From Clostridiales bacterium (lineage in GTDB: Bacteria > Bacillota > Clostridia > Christensenellales > Aristaeellaceae): a DNA stretch of 64,000 bases. The notes under the pieces are model-generated. The model was not told where the DNA came from and ran no database searches. It saw only the letters and a list, made by a program, of their open reading frames with translations. Shown here piece after piece: positions 1 to 8,655 of this stretch. Numbering within the stretch: the first letter of the stretch is position 1; the number at the start of each line of letters is the position of its first letter. The translations under genes and the position numbers were made by a program. The stretch spans positions 1-64,000 of the forward strand of contig JAAYIN010000050.1 in NCBI GenBank assembly GCA_012523405.1. The letters are read 5' to 3'.

Positions 1-97
1 ACACTGGAAATGGTATGATTTCTGCATGGGGACACTCTCCTTTTTGGGAGGTACGCGGTTTTGTTGCAGAAACATTGTACCAGAAAGGGTTGAGTGT
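1..97 (+). ncRNA. Possible rod-shaped structured RNA at left edge
   Basis: Nested complementary segments suggest a long imperfect stem: ACACT (1-5) with AGTGT (93-97), TGGTA (11-15) with TACCA (78-82), TTTCTGCA (19-26) with TGCAGAAA (65-72), and an inner CTCC/GGAG hairpin (37-40/47-50). Internal loops separate the helices. I do not recognise a family. It may be the end of a larger RNA cut by the window edge, or leader structure for dcd. Confidence 0.25.
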
Positions 98-151
98 CTT
101 CAACTTTCATTTAACTTTACAATACGTTTACGATATAGAGGAGGAAAAATC

Positions 152-679
152 ATGATATTATCGGGTCTGGAAATACAAAAGCAGGTCGAAGCATCAAAGA
201 TTTGTATTGAGCCTTTTAATCCCAAGCAAGTGAATCCCAACAGCTATAATCTGAGATTGCATAATGAGCTTCTTGTTTACACGGATGAAGTTTTGGATAT
301 GAAAAAGCCGCTAAACACAGAGCAAATTATGATACCGGAAGATGGACTGGTTTTGCAGCCGGGAAAGCTGTATTTGGGACGCACCTATGAGAAGACAAGC
401 ACGAATTACTATGTGCCAATGCTTGAGGGACGCTCGTCAATTGGTCGGCTTGGTCTATATATTCATGTAACAGCGGGATTTGGCGATATTGGGTTCTCGG
501 GATTTTGGACGCTGGAAATACAATGTGTGCAGCCAGTGAAAATTTATCCGATGATAGAGATTTGCCAAATTTATTATCACTCAATCCAAGGAGAACTCTC
601 CCCCTATAATAACGGTAAATATCAGAATAACACAGGAATACAGCCCAGCTTAATGCATAGAGATTTTGAAAACCGTTAA
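152..679 (+). CDS. dcd: dCTP deaminase
   Basis: A 175-residue protein of the trimeric dCTP deaminase/dUTPase family. Members deaminate dCTP to dUTP, or to dUMP in the bifunctional forms, to supply dTMP. The family hallmark EGRSSIGRLGL near residues 109-119 is intact, followed by an HVTAGFGDIGFSGFWTLE segment that carries the active-site region. Length is normal. The ATG at 152 is chosen because GAGGAGG lies 6-10 bases upstream; the reading frame stays open further upstream but without a ribosome-binding site. It is a single gene, ended by a strong hairpin. Whether it also has dUTPase activity cannot be told from what I can see. Confidence 0.9.
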   Translation: MILSGLEIQKQVEASKICIEPFNPKQVNPNSYNLRLHNELLVYTDEVLDMKKPLNTEQIMIPEDGLVLQPGKLYLGRTYEKTSTNYYVPMLEGRSSIGRLGLYIHVTAGFGDIGFSGFWTLEIQCVQPVKIYPMIEICQIYYHSIQGELSPYNNGKYQNNTGIQPSLMHRDFENR

Positions 680-739
680 TGCATTGTGAGTATGGCGGTT
701 GATGTCATGTTGTCAATGGGGCGTAAGCTGCCTATGCAC

Positions 740-780
740 AAAAATAGACGTTATCCAAAGGTTGGATAACGTCTATTTTT
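740..780. terminator. Bidirectional terminator between dcd and lacI-type gene
   Basis: A perfect 19-bp inverted repeat (740-758 and 762-780) with a 3-base loop. The arms start with A5 and end with T5, so it can terminate both convergent transcripts. Confidence 0.9.
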
Positions 781-819
781 GATGGCTTGATAGTGGTTTG
801 AGAAGCGGCTCTAGCCATA

Positions 820-1839
820 TCACAAGGTGGTTTGCCGCCCAATAAAGCTTGGGTTGATGATGATATGCTCGATGATATCGCTTTGGAAATTTGGCGTGTT
901 ATATAGTGCGATTTTTCGGATCATCATTTCCATGATGTTTTGAGCAAGTGCTTTGGTGTCTTGGGCAACGGTGCTGATGGTGATGATGCCTTCTTCTGTT
1001 AATGGTGAGTTATCAAACCCAATAATCTCAAGCTCGTCAGGGATTGAGATGTTTTTGCGAAAAGCTGAGTTTAGAAGTGAGCTGGCGATATTATCATTTG
1101 CACAGAATATGCCTTTTTTACCATCTGGATATTTATCAAAAACATAGGTGAGTGTATCGCTTGTAATGTTCATCATTTCCTGAAACACCAATGGGAATTC
1201 TCGGTATATGATCTCGTATTGCCGGTTGTTTTCTTGGCAGGTCTCCTCAAAGCCCGTGATGCGCTGGTAGGTAGGGGAAAGCGGAGATTTTTGATCGTTT
1301 AGGTGAAGGATAATATCACATTTGTCAGCTATGAGTTTTTTCGTGGCGAGGCGTGCCCCGACGTAATTGTTTGTACAACAGCTAGATAGATGCTGGTTTT
1401 CACGCTCGACCAAAATAACCGGTACTCTTAACTCTGTCAGTTCGCTGGAGGAGAGCGCATGGCTGAAATTAATCAACCCTTCAATCTTGTATGCCATAAG
1501 CTCTCGTATGCATTTGCGTTCGATTTTCTCGTCGTCATTGCTAACAAAGACGATGAACTTATACCCGTATTGCTGGTATGTGTTGATGATGCGATTGATC
1601 ATCACGCTATAAAACTGAAAATAAAAGTTTGGAACAATGATGCCAAGCAACTCGGTATGACCGCGTGCTAATATCTTCGCAACCTTGTTTTCTTGGTAAT
1701 TCAAGTCTTTCAGCGCTGTTTTGATAATGTCTCTGTTTTTGTCAGTCAGTGTTTCTGGCTTATTAAAATATCTGGAAATAGTCGTTTTAGAAAAACCGGT
1801 ATACTTTGCTACGTCGTCAAAGGTGATATTGTTCTTCAT
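820..1839 (-). CDS. LacI-family regulator of the fructan locus
   Basis: A 339-residue LacI/GalR-type regulator. The N-terminal helix-turn-helix (residues 3-50, VAKYTGFSKTTISRYF) is followed by a periplasmic-binding-protein-like effector domain with the usual LGIIVPN start and a C-terminal IGFDNSPL segment. ATG at 1839 is preferred because GGAAAGGGA lies upstream; an in-frame TTG two codons earlier is too close to it. The gene is divergent from a sugar ABC importer and glycosidase genes that carry a perfect 18-bp palindrome at their promoter, so it is most likely their local repressor, with a fructan-derived sugar as inducer. The ligand is inferred from context only. Confidence 0.88.
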   Translation of the reverse strand: MKNNITFDDVAKYTGFSKTTISRYFNKPETLTDKNRDIIKTALKDLNYQENKVAKILARGHTELLGIIVPNFYFQFYSVMINRIINTYQQYGYKFIVFVSNDDEKIERKCIRELMAYKIEGLINFSHALSSSELTELRVPVILVERENQHLSSCCTNNYVGARLATKKLIADKCDIILHLNDQKSPLSPTYQRITGFEETCQENNRQYEIIYREFPLVFQEMMNITSDTLTYVFDKYPDGKKGIFCANDNIASSLLNSAFRKNISIPDELEIIGFDNSPLTEEGIITISTVAQDTKALAQNIMEMMIRKIALYNTPNFQSDIIEHIIINPSFIGRQTTL

Positions 1840-1882
1840 GATCAAGTCCCTTTCCAGTCAATTGGCTTGTTTTCTATACAGT

Positions 1883-1912
1883 AGTTTATCCTATAACGGG
1901 TAGAAATGTCAA
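1883..1912 (-). promoter_or_regulatory. Sigma-A promoter of the lacI-type gene
   Basis: On the minus strand TTGACA (1912-1907), an 18-bp spacer and TAAACT (1888-1883) lie about 45 bases before the chosen ATG. Confidence 0.6.
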
Positions 1913-2038
1913 TCAAACGAGAAAAATAAAAAAATGAGGGAAGCGGTTATTTGGTAGAAATGAGCAAATACACACCAAATTATCCAGTAAAAACCAAACA
2001 CAATTAACATATATTAAGAAATTAACCCGAAATGCCTA

Positions 2039-2067
2039 TTGACGAACATATGGAAGCATGCTAAAAT
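2039..2067 (+). promoter_or_regulatory. Sigma-A promoter of fructan operon
   Basis: TTGACG (2039-2044), a 17-bp spacer and TAAAAT (2062-2067). The expected start site is near 2074, directly before the operator palindrome. Confidence 0.8.
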
Positions 2068-2077
2068 AAATCAAAAG

Positions 2078-2095
2078 AAAGTAACCGGTTACTTT
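2078..2095. promoter_or_regulatory. LacI-type operator palindrome
   Basis: A perfect 18-bp palindrome AAAGTAACC-GGTTACTTT with the central CG typical of LacI-family operators. It sits just downstream of the predicted transcription start, a position suited to blocking RNA polymerase. The flanking AG...CT differs from the TG...CA ends of catabolite-responsive elements. Confidence 0.8.
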
Positions 2096-2134
2096 CCGAG
2101 TGCAAAAACCACATAATGGAAGGAGACTACTCAA

Positions 2135-3523
2135 ATGAAGAATTGGAAAACTCGCATTTCTCTCTTTTTGGTTATCTGCCTGATGAGCACCATGCTGTTG
2201 GCATTCACTGCTGCCTCCGCATCAGCTCAGCCCCCTGTTTATGGCACCAATCTTATATGGGATGGTGCGGCCCAAGTGAACGAAGGTAATGATGTAAGCA
2301 TTGCTGTTTGGGCACCTAGCGGAACCATCGGTGATTACTATGTGAAATGGGCGGCTGAATACATGAACTGGCGGCCTAATGTGAAAATCGATGTACAGCT
2401 GCAAACAGACGATATAGCAGAAAAGGTGATTTTGAGTACGCAGAGCAACACAGCGCCGGAAATGTTCTTTACCCATAATGGATGGACGAATGCAATTGTC
2501 AATACTTGCGGTATGCCTTGGACACAGGATGTATTTAATCTGGATGGCATTATGAAAGATTATGTGGGTCTGGAGCAATTTCTCTATAATGACAACCTGT
2601 ATTATATCCCCTATGGCATAATGACCAATGGTGTTTTCTATAACAAAACGCTATGGGCTGATGCAGGCCTAACCGATGCAGATATTCCCCAAACATGGGA
2701 TGAGTTAATTGAAATTGCGAAGAAGCTGACCAAAGCAGATGATACAGGATACATTGAAGTAGCAGGCTTTGGCTTTAACGGCAATCAGAGCTTCCTGCTT
2801 GAAGCACTCAACTATAACGATGGACTTCCCCTGTTTGATAAGGACGGCGTTCCGATCATCGATGATCCTATCGTCACGAAGAACATTCAGTTCATCAAGG
2901 ATCTCTATGATGTACATAAGGTGAGCAGCCGCGATTTTGATACAGCAGCGAATACTTTTGCTACAGGCGAATCGGCAATGATATTCAACTGGGGTTGGCT
3001 AACCTATACGCTGCAATCCACCGCTCCTGATTTGGACTATGGCTATTTCCAAACACCGGTATGGGAAGCAGATAAGGCATATCCCAGCTATGGTCGTAAT
3101 GGCGGAGATTCCTCGCTGGCAGTCAGCGTTAAGGTAACTGATCCTGGTAAAATCGAAGCATCATTTGACTTCTTAACCTATCTCCTTGCAAATGATGATG
3201 CAGTATATGAGTTTGATGCTTTGCTAAGCATGTATCCGCGGAAGATTTCTCTGAGGGAGAACGCGGAGCTTATTGAACAGAATGTGGTTTTCAAAGTGCT
3301 AAAGGACTATGTTGATCGCACAGTATGGCCGGGACCTGTACCCAGCTCTTATATCGACATCAATTACCTCACCTATATCATTGAACCGATTTTCTTTGAG
3401 GATGCGGATATCGCAGCTACCTTGGCAGATGCACAAGGTATTTGTACGAAGGCATTGGAAGAGGACGGCGCATGGTTTAACGTGGAAAGGGATTATATCC
3501 ATGCAGATGAATTCATAAAGTGA
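2135..3523 (+). CDS. Sugar ABC transporter solute-binding protein (CUT1)
   Basis: A 462-residue family 1 extracellular solute-binding protein. A hydrophobic signal peptide (about residues 1-32) ends at an Ala-x-Ala type site before QPPVYG; there is no lipobox cysteine. The mature part shows the pattern of maltose/oligosaccharide binders: AVWAPSG near the start, a FYNKTLWADAGL segment, and GESAMIFNWGW near the domain crossover. ATG at 2135 follows AAGGAG. It heads the operon with two permeases, GH172 and GH32, so it should capture fructo-oligosaccharides or difructose dianhydrides outside the cell. The precise ligand is inferred from these neighbours. Confidence 0.85.
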   Translation: MKNWKTRISLFLVICLMSTMLLAFTAASASAQPPVYGTNLIWDGAAQVNEGNDVSIAVWAPSGTIGDYYVKWAAEYMNWRPNVKIDVQLQTDDIAEKVILSTQSNTAPEMFFTHNGWTNAIVNTCGMPWTQDVFNLDGIMKDYVGLEQFLYNDNLYYIPYGIMTNGVFYNKTLWADAGLTDADIPQTWDELIEIAKKLTKADDTGYIEVAGFGFNGNQSFLLEALNYNDGLPLFDKDGVPIIDDPIVTKNIQFIKDLYDVHKVSSRDFDTAANTFATGESAMIFNWGWLTYTLQSTAPDLDYGYFQTPVWEADKAYPSYGRNGGDSSLAVSVKVTDPGKIEASFDFLTYLLANDDAVYEFDALLSMYPRKISLRENAELIEQNVVFKVLKDYVDRTVWPGPVPSSYIDINYLTYIIEPIFFEDADIAATLADAQGICTKALEEDGAWFNVERDYIHADEFIK

Positions 3524-3535
3524 TACAACCTCCAT

Positions 3536-3564
3536 GCAGCCCACTTCGATGGGAGGTGGGCTGC
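3536..3564 (+). other. Intercistronic hairpin after binding-protein gene
   Basis: GCAGCCCAC (3536-3544) pairs with GTGGGCTGC (3556-3564) around an 11-base loop. There is no U-run, so it is more likely to protect the 3' end of the abundant binding-protein message than to terminate. Confidence 0.55.
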
Positions 3565-3600
3565 AAAACTGTCTGAACATGCTTTGGAAAGGTGATTGTT

Positions 3601-4512
3601 ATGCCCAATAGATCAAAAGGGATATCTCCGCAGGCAAAGGGGCAACGCAGACTCGTTTGGATTGTTGTAGGCGTTATGGTTGTGTGGTATCTAGTCTTTA
3701 TGATATTCCCGCTAGGCTATTCATTTGTAGGCAGCTTCTTTGATTGGAACATAGCAAATGGTACATTCAAATTCAATGGACTTGATAACTACAGAGTGAT
3801 ATTTACGACACCTAAATTTCGCGCGTCTTTGGTGAATGGCATTGTCTTTTCAGTGGTTACAACCATTGCACGTGTAGGGCTGGCCGCTATGTTTGCAGCA
3901 TTGATTTTCTTTTGCGGAAAGCGGATGCAGAAGTTCTATCGCGTTGTGTTTTTCCTGCCGATCGTTATCTCCTTTGTAGCAGCGAGTTATTTATGGAAAT
4001 GGTATTTTGACGGGAAGAATGGTTTGATCAACCATTTGATTTTTATGATTTCAGGAACGCGTGGACCTAATTGGCTAAAGAATGGCGACTATGCCTTAAC
4101 AGCGGTTATTATCATGACGGTTTGGAAGGATGTTGGTTTTGCTATTATCATGTATCTAGCTGGATTGCAGCAAATATCCAGTTCGATTTATGAGGCTGCA
4201 CAAATTGATGGAGCGGGGAGACTTAGAATGTTCCGTCATATTATGCTGCCATTGCTGGGATCGGCCTCTACATTTTTATTGGTGACCTCTTTGATTGGCT
4301 ATATTCCTGCGTTTGATCAGTTTTTTATAATGACATCAGGAGGACCAGGCACTTCAACGTATGTGCCGGGGCTCTATCTGTATGAAACGGCATTTAAGCG
4401 TTACAATTTTGGACAGGCATCAGCAACTTCATTTGTCATGTTTGCGATTGTATTGGTGCTATCTGTTATCAATCTAAAAATGCGTGCCAAAAGATCGGAG
4501 AAATTGCTATGA
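3601..4512 (+). CDS. Sugar ABC transporter permease, MalF/UgpA type
   Basis: A 303-residue binding-protein-dependent permease with about six membrane helices; the first is residues 17-42. The cytoplasmic EAA loop reads EAAQIDGAGRLRMFRHIMLP and is the contact site for the ATPase. ATG at 3601 has GGAAAGG 8 bases upstream; an in-frame GTG at 3592 overlaps that site and is less likely. The next permease overlaps it by 4 bases (ATGA). No ATPase gene is in the operon, as is usual for CUT1 systems that use a shared MsmK-like ATPase encoded elsewhere. Substrate assignment to fructans follows from context. Confidence 0.88.
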   Translation: MPNRSKGISPQAKGQRRLVWIVVGVMVVWYLVFMIFPLGYSFVGSFFDWNIANGTFKFNGLDNYRVIFTTPKFRASLVNGIVFSVVTTIARVGLAAMFAALIFFCGKRMQKFYRVVFFLPIVISFVAASYLWKWYFDGKNGLINHLIFMISGTRGPNWLKNGDYALTAVIIMTVWKDVGFAIIMYLAGLQQISSSIYEAAQIDGAGRLRMFRHIMLPLLGSASTFLLVTSLIGYIPAFDQFFIMTSGGPGTSTYVPGLYLYETAFKRYNFGQASATSFVMFAIVLVLSVINLKMRAKRSEKLL

Positions 4513-5345
4513 AGAAGCGAATAAAAAAAATCGGTTTTGCGGATGTGTTAATTCATACATTTTTGATGCTGGCTTCGTTACTTATGATAGGTACTTTTCT
4601 GATTTTGGTTATCTGTTCACTCAAGCCCAATCAAGATATTCTGAAATTTCCAAACGGACTTACCAGTCCTAATTGGACATTCTCTAATTACACATCAGTT
4701 TTTGAAAAACTGGATTTGGGCAGAGCTACCATCAATACATTTTTCATCACTGTTGTCAAAACATCTTTGGTGCTTTACAGCAGCGCAATCGCTGCTTATG
4801 TGTTGGAAAAAACACGGTTCAGGGGACGTAAGGCGCTGTTTTTTGCAGTGCTTTGCACGATGATGGTGCCTGGTACCACATTGGTGGTGCCCAATTATAA
4901 TATGATGACTTGGTTTGGGTGGCTGAACAACTATGCAGCGCTCATTGTACCATCGATTTTTAAAGCGTATGGCATTTTCTTGGTGAAGCAATATTTGGAA
5001 GGTATACCTGATTATTTTGTGGATGCAGCAAGGGTTGATGGCGCTTCGGAAACATTGATATTCCATAGGCTCATGCTGCCAATGATGCATGGCGCGCTGT
5101 TTCCCCTTGGCATAATGACAGTGATTGAAACATGGAACGACTTTATGTGGCCGTATATTATATTGAGTGATCGGGCTAAGTTTACTTTGCCAATTGCACT
5201 GCAAACGCTATCCAACCAATATTGGAATGATTTTTCATGGATGTTGGCAGGCGTTGTTATTTCTAGCATTCCGATTTTCCTTGTATACATCTTTGGTCAA
5301 GATAAAATCATTGAAGGGCTGGCATATTCAGGTACAACCGGCTGA
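4509..5345 (+). CDS. Sugar ABC transporter permease, MalG type
   Basis: A 278-residue second permease of the importer, translationally coupled to the first by ATGA. It has six predicted membrane helices (first about 15-37) and the EAA-loop signature DAARVDGASETLIFHRLMLP followed by the family's ETWNDFMWPY segment. Length and end (IEGLAYSGTTG) are normal for the MalG half. With the upstream permease it should form the transmembrane heterodimer. The glycosidase genes follow 10 bases after its stop, so transport and hydrolysis are co-expressed. Confidence 0.9.
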   Translation: MKKRIKKIGFADVLIHTFLMLASLLMIGTFLILVICSLKPNQDILKFPNGLTSPNWTFSNYTSVFEKLDLGRATINTFFITVVKTSLVLYSSAIAAYVLEKTRFRGRKALFFAVLCTMMVPGTTLVVPNYNMMTWFGWLNNYAALIVPSIFKAYGIFLVKQYLEGIPDYFVDAARVDGASETLIFHRLMLPMMHGALFPLGIMTVIETWNDFMWPYIILSDRAKFTLPIALQTLSNQYWNDFSWMLAGVVISSIPIFLVYIFGQDKIIEGLAYSGTTG

Positions 5346-5355
5346 GGAGGGCAAT

Positions 5356-6883
5356 ATGAAAAAATACACATATGTAGACCTGCTGGAAAGGCTTGTCTGT
5401 TTAAAGGATTTAGCCATACCACCAGAGGAAGGCGAGCAGTCAGGCTGCTTTTCCAGCTATGATCGAAGGAGTCAATATCAACCTGAAAGCAGAAAATATA
5501 TTGACTGGGGAGCAAACAACGATGGGGATGGCTATCTATACAGGCAAAGTGATGGCGTCGTAGCGTTTGAGATGGACGGACCTGGTGTTATCTGGAGGGC
5601 GTGGAGCGCAAACCCCTGTGGCGGCCATATACGCATCTTTTTAGATGGCAGCGCTCTACCTGTGATTGACATGCCCTTTCGAGATTTTTTTGAGCGTTAT
5701 GATGCAGATAATACGCAGCTTTGGCCGGGAAACTACCCGCAGCTTGTACCCACGCTGTCCAGGGGCAAAAATCGATTTATACCTATCTCGTTTCAAAAGG
5801 GCTGCAAAATTACATTGGCAGAGGGCTGGGGTGCATTCTATCACTTTACCTATACGAAATTTGCTGCGGATACTCAGGTGCCTACTTATAATGCGGCGCT
5901 AGGGCGCGAACATCAAATGCGATTGCGTGAAATAGATCGACAGCTTGCTATGAGGGGATATCTGCATCATGCCGGCGAGATGATGTGGAACAGCATTACC
6001 TGTGAAGGCGGGGAAGACACAATTGTTTATGAAGATGAAAACCCTGGTGCGCTCACCTGTATATCCGTCAGTGCTAATGATCCCAAAGAATTGGAGAACC
6101 TGATTTTGGAAGTGTGTTGGGATGGAGAATCATCGCCATCTGTACTATGTCCTTTGCCGAGATTTTTCTCATGCATAGAGGAGAGCACACCTTTTCGCTG
6201 CTTGCCGATATCCAAAAGCGCGAAAGAGTATAGCAGCTTTTGGTATATGCCATATGACAGAGCGCGCATTGTACTGAAAAACAGGCAAAGCAGTCCGATC
6301 ACCCTGTCGTTTGGTTATCACAAAGAAACTCTATCCATACAGGAAGCAGACTCGATGATGCGATTCTGTGCGCTTACCCATGGCGATGATTTTGAGGGAC
6401 TGGATGTTTCGAGATTTCAAAAGGAGGGTGACCGCTGGCCTGACTGGCCTGTCCTTCGCTGCAAAGGAAGGGGACGATTTTGCGGGATGCACCTGTCTGT
6501 GGATGATCGTTGGGATGAATCGGTAGGCGAGGCCATCAATTGGTGGTGGGGGCGAGGGTGATGAGAAATTCTTTGTAGATGGTGAGAAATTCCCGTCCAC
6601 CTTTGGCACTGGCAGCGAGGATTATATTGGATACGCTTGGGCAGCTGAGCCGCCGCATGTGCTTTTTGATTGTGCATACGCATGCCAAAATGCGGTGCCC
6701 ATTGATGGTAACGGATTAACATCTGTTGCACGCTACCATGTTGGGGATAATGTGCCTTTCCAGCATTCATTTGAGGCGTATATAGAAAAATATAAAGAAA
6801 ACAACTGGAATGAAGGACGTGCGATATGCGTTTATGAAGCAACCGCTTATTGGTATGTGATGCCGCAAAACCTTTATTCATGA
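5356..6883 (+). pseudogene. GH172 (DUF2961) glycosidase, interrupted by a frameshift
   Basis: Encodes a DUF2961/GH172 protein. Characterised members include a difructose dianhydride I synthase/hydrolase and D-arabinofuranosidases. Translation from ATG 5356 (RBS GAGGAGG) follows the family to NWWWG at 6547-6552 and then hits TGA at 6559-6561. Removing one G from the G5 run at 6548-6552 restores the family sequence GEGDEKFF, then [12 protein letters not shown], and continues to a stop at 6881-6883. This downstream part holds two conserved glutamates 21 residues apart, which I recall as the spacing of the catalytic pair in this family. The short product would therefore be inactive. A sequencing or assembly error, a recent mutation or recoding are all possible. 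There is no signal peptide, so it is cytoplasmic. Confidence 0.8.
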
Positions 6884-6898
6884 TTGGTGAGTGGAACA

Positions 6899-8377
6899 AT
6901 GAAAACGACGATCACAAAGCCCTATCTTTGGTTTCCTGTCCAAAAAGGTGCGCCCAAATGCACGGTTGAAGTATTTAGTGATAAGCGGAAAATATATGAG
7001 TTTGATATTGAGGCTTCTCTAGGCGGTTCGGCTGATTTTCATTCGCATTGGCATGTCGCTGAATGGGTGGGGGAAGAGCTTGAGTTTCAAAGCAATTGCC
7101 CGGATGGCTGGTGGGAGTTTGTCAGCCAGCAGGATGGTTGGGAGGAGATTGGTGAACACAGACCAAGCCTTCACTTCACAGCGCATACGGGATGGCTTAA
7201 CGATCCGAACGGTTTGCATTTTGATGGCGTAAATTATCATCTCTATTTTCAGCATAACCCGTATGGCGTTACATGGGGGAATATGCACTGGGGACATGCT
7301 GTTAGTAAGGATTTGATCCATTGGGAGCAACTGGATGAAGCGATGTATCCCGATGAACATGGCGTGATGTTTTCTGGGAGCGCATGTATACATCCAAAGA
7401 CAGGCAGCAATGATGTATTGATGTTTTATACGGCTTGGGGAGGCGAGCAGCGTTGGTCCAAAAATGCGCAAACCAGTCAGTGTTTTGCTCGGACTTTGGG
7501 CAGCGAAATTGTGAAGGAGCGCATGTGCTTTTGGGGACCCAATAAGGAGTCGCGCGATCCTAAAGTATTTTTCCATGAAAGTACCGCTGCGTTCGTCATG
7601 GTATTGTATTTGCATGAGAATGATTTTGGTATCTTTCGCTCGAATGATTTGCATCGATGGACGCAAACGCAGACGATAACATTGGCAGGTGCAACGGAAT
7701 GTCCTGATTTATTTTTACTGAAAAACAAAGAAGGGCAAAGCAGATGGGTGCTGCTGACTGCGGATGGGTTTTACTATATTGGTGATTTTGATGGATATTG
7801 CTTTACAAATTATTCCCATCGTCATCATGCGTATATGGGTAATCTGCCATATGCAGCGCAGACATGGTCCAATGTGATGGGTGAACGCACGGTTCTTATC
7901 GCGTGGCTTCGCACACTGAATACTGGGCATCGATACCGCGGCTTAATGTCACTGCCAATGGATGTTTCTTTAAACCGCAATGCAGATGCTTTACAATTGC
8001 ATCCGGCCAAGGAGTTTGAGAAAAACCGAAAGCGTGAGGTGCGGTATAGCGGTGAGCCTGTGAAGATGAGCATAAAACATGGAATGTATGAATTCGTATT
8101 GAAACTAGATGAAGATGAATCATGCAAGATGCTTATTGGTGAAAATGAGTGGGTTTTTAATCCGAAGCAGAAGGTTTTGATTGCTTTGAATGAACGATAC
8201 GATTGCTTATCAACACAGTTTAGGATATTTGTGGACTGTGATATAGTAGAAATTTTTGCGCTGGACGAGGGACTGTATTGCGCTGCTGAAATCAAGCAAG
8301 ATCCATATATGTTGGATATTCGGTTTTTAGGAATACCAAGGAAGGATGGTGCGATCAAGCTTTTCATTCATGAGTGA
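6899..8377 (+). CDS. GH32 beta-fructofuranosidase / exo-fructanase
   Basis: A 492-residue GH32 enzyme that hydrolyses beta-fructosyl linkages (sucrose, inulin- or levan-type oligosaccharides). All three family motifs are present: WLNDPNG (residues 99-105, nucleophile Asp102), RDP (219-221) and ECPD (acid/base Glu267). About 90 residues before the propeller form an extra N-terminal beta-rich region. There is no signal peptide, so it acts on imported substrate. ATG 6899 has GGTGAG upstream; an in-frame TTG at 6884 has no ribosome-binding site. It follows the GH172 gene by 15 bases and supports a fructan or difructose-dianhydride role for the operon. Confidence 0.9.
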   Translation: MKTTITKPYLWFPVQKGAPKCTVEVFSDKRKIYEFDIEASLGGSADFHSHWHVAEWVGEELEFQSNCPDGWWEFVSQQDGWEEIGEHRPSLHFTAHTGWLNDPNGLHFDGVNYHLYFQHNPYGVTWGNMHWGHAVSKDLIHWEQLDEAMYPDEHGVMFSGSACIHPKTGSNDVLMFYTAWGGEQRWSKNAQTSQCFARTLGSEIVKERMCFWGPNKESRDPKVFFHESTAAFVMVLYLHENDFGIFRSNDLHRWTQTQTITLAGATECPDLFLLKNKEGQSRWVLLTADGFYYIGDFDGYCFTNYSHRHHAYMGNLPYAAQTWSNVMGERTVLIAWLRTLNTGHRYRGLMSLPMDVSLNRNADALQLHPAKEFEKNRKREVRYSGEPVKMSIKHGMYEFVLKLDEDESCKMLIGENEWVFNPKQKVLIALNERYDCLSTQFRIFVDCDIVEIFALDEGLYCAAEIKQDPYMLDIRFLGIPRKDGAIKLFIHE

Positions 8378-8597
8378 AGTGCCTAACACACCCACTGATG
8401 CGGAGGCAAACAAATGGAATGACGGATGCTATCGTAAAAAAAGCTGCTATAAACGGTTCGTATGAATCGCTCATTAGCAGTCTTTTATATTTATCTGGTA
8501 AACATCACATGACGGCATCGACCATCGCTTCAGCAATGCTATGGGTTTGCAGGATGATACGGAAGAATTAAGTAGCGGATGATTAACATCAATCCTG

Positions 8598-8624
8598 TTG
8601 TATTCCCTTAAGATGTGATAAACT
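8598..8624 (+). promoter_or_regulatory. Possible promoter of the MutS-like gene
   Basis: TTGTAT (8598-8603), a short 15-bp spacer and TAAACT (8619-8624) preceded by TG one base upstream (extended -10). The rest of the 8378-8655 gap holds no convincing gene. Confidence 0.4.
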
Positions 8625-8655
8625 ATCTATTATCAGGCCGTAATGTTAGGAGGTC

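Noticed and set aside
2078-2095. The fructan-operon palindrome as a CcpA cre site
   Set aside because: The centre fits but the ends are AG...CT rather than TG...CA; a local LacI operator is the better call.
3592-3600. GTG at 3592 as the start of the first permease
   Set aside because: It overlaps the GGAAAGG ribosome-binding site that is properly spaced for ATG 3601.
6547-6561. In-frame TGA of the GH172 gene as a selenocysteine codon
   Set aside because: The homologous continuation is in a different frame, so reading through TGA would not restore the protein.
8374-8571. 65-codon open frame after the GH32 gene with an overlapping GTG
   Set aside because: No ribosome-binding site, no recognisable protein pattern, and competing short frames in the same stretch; it looks like chance.
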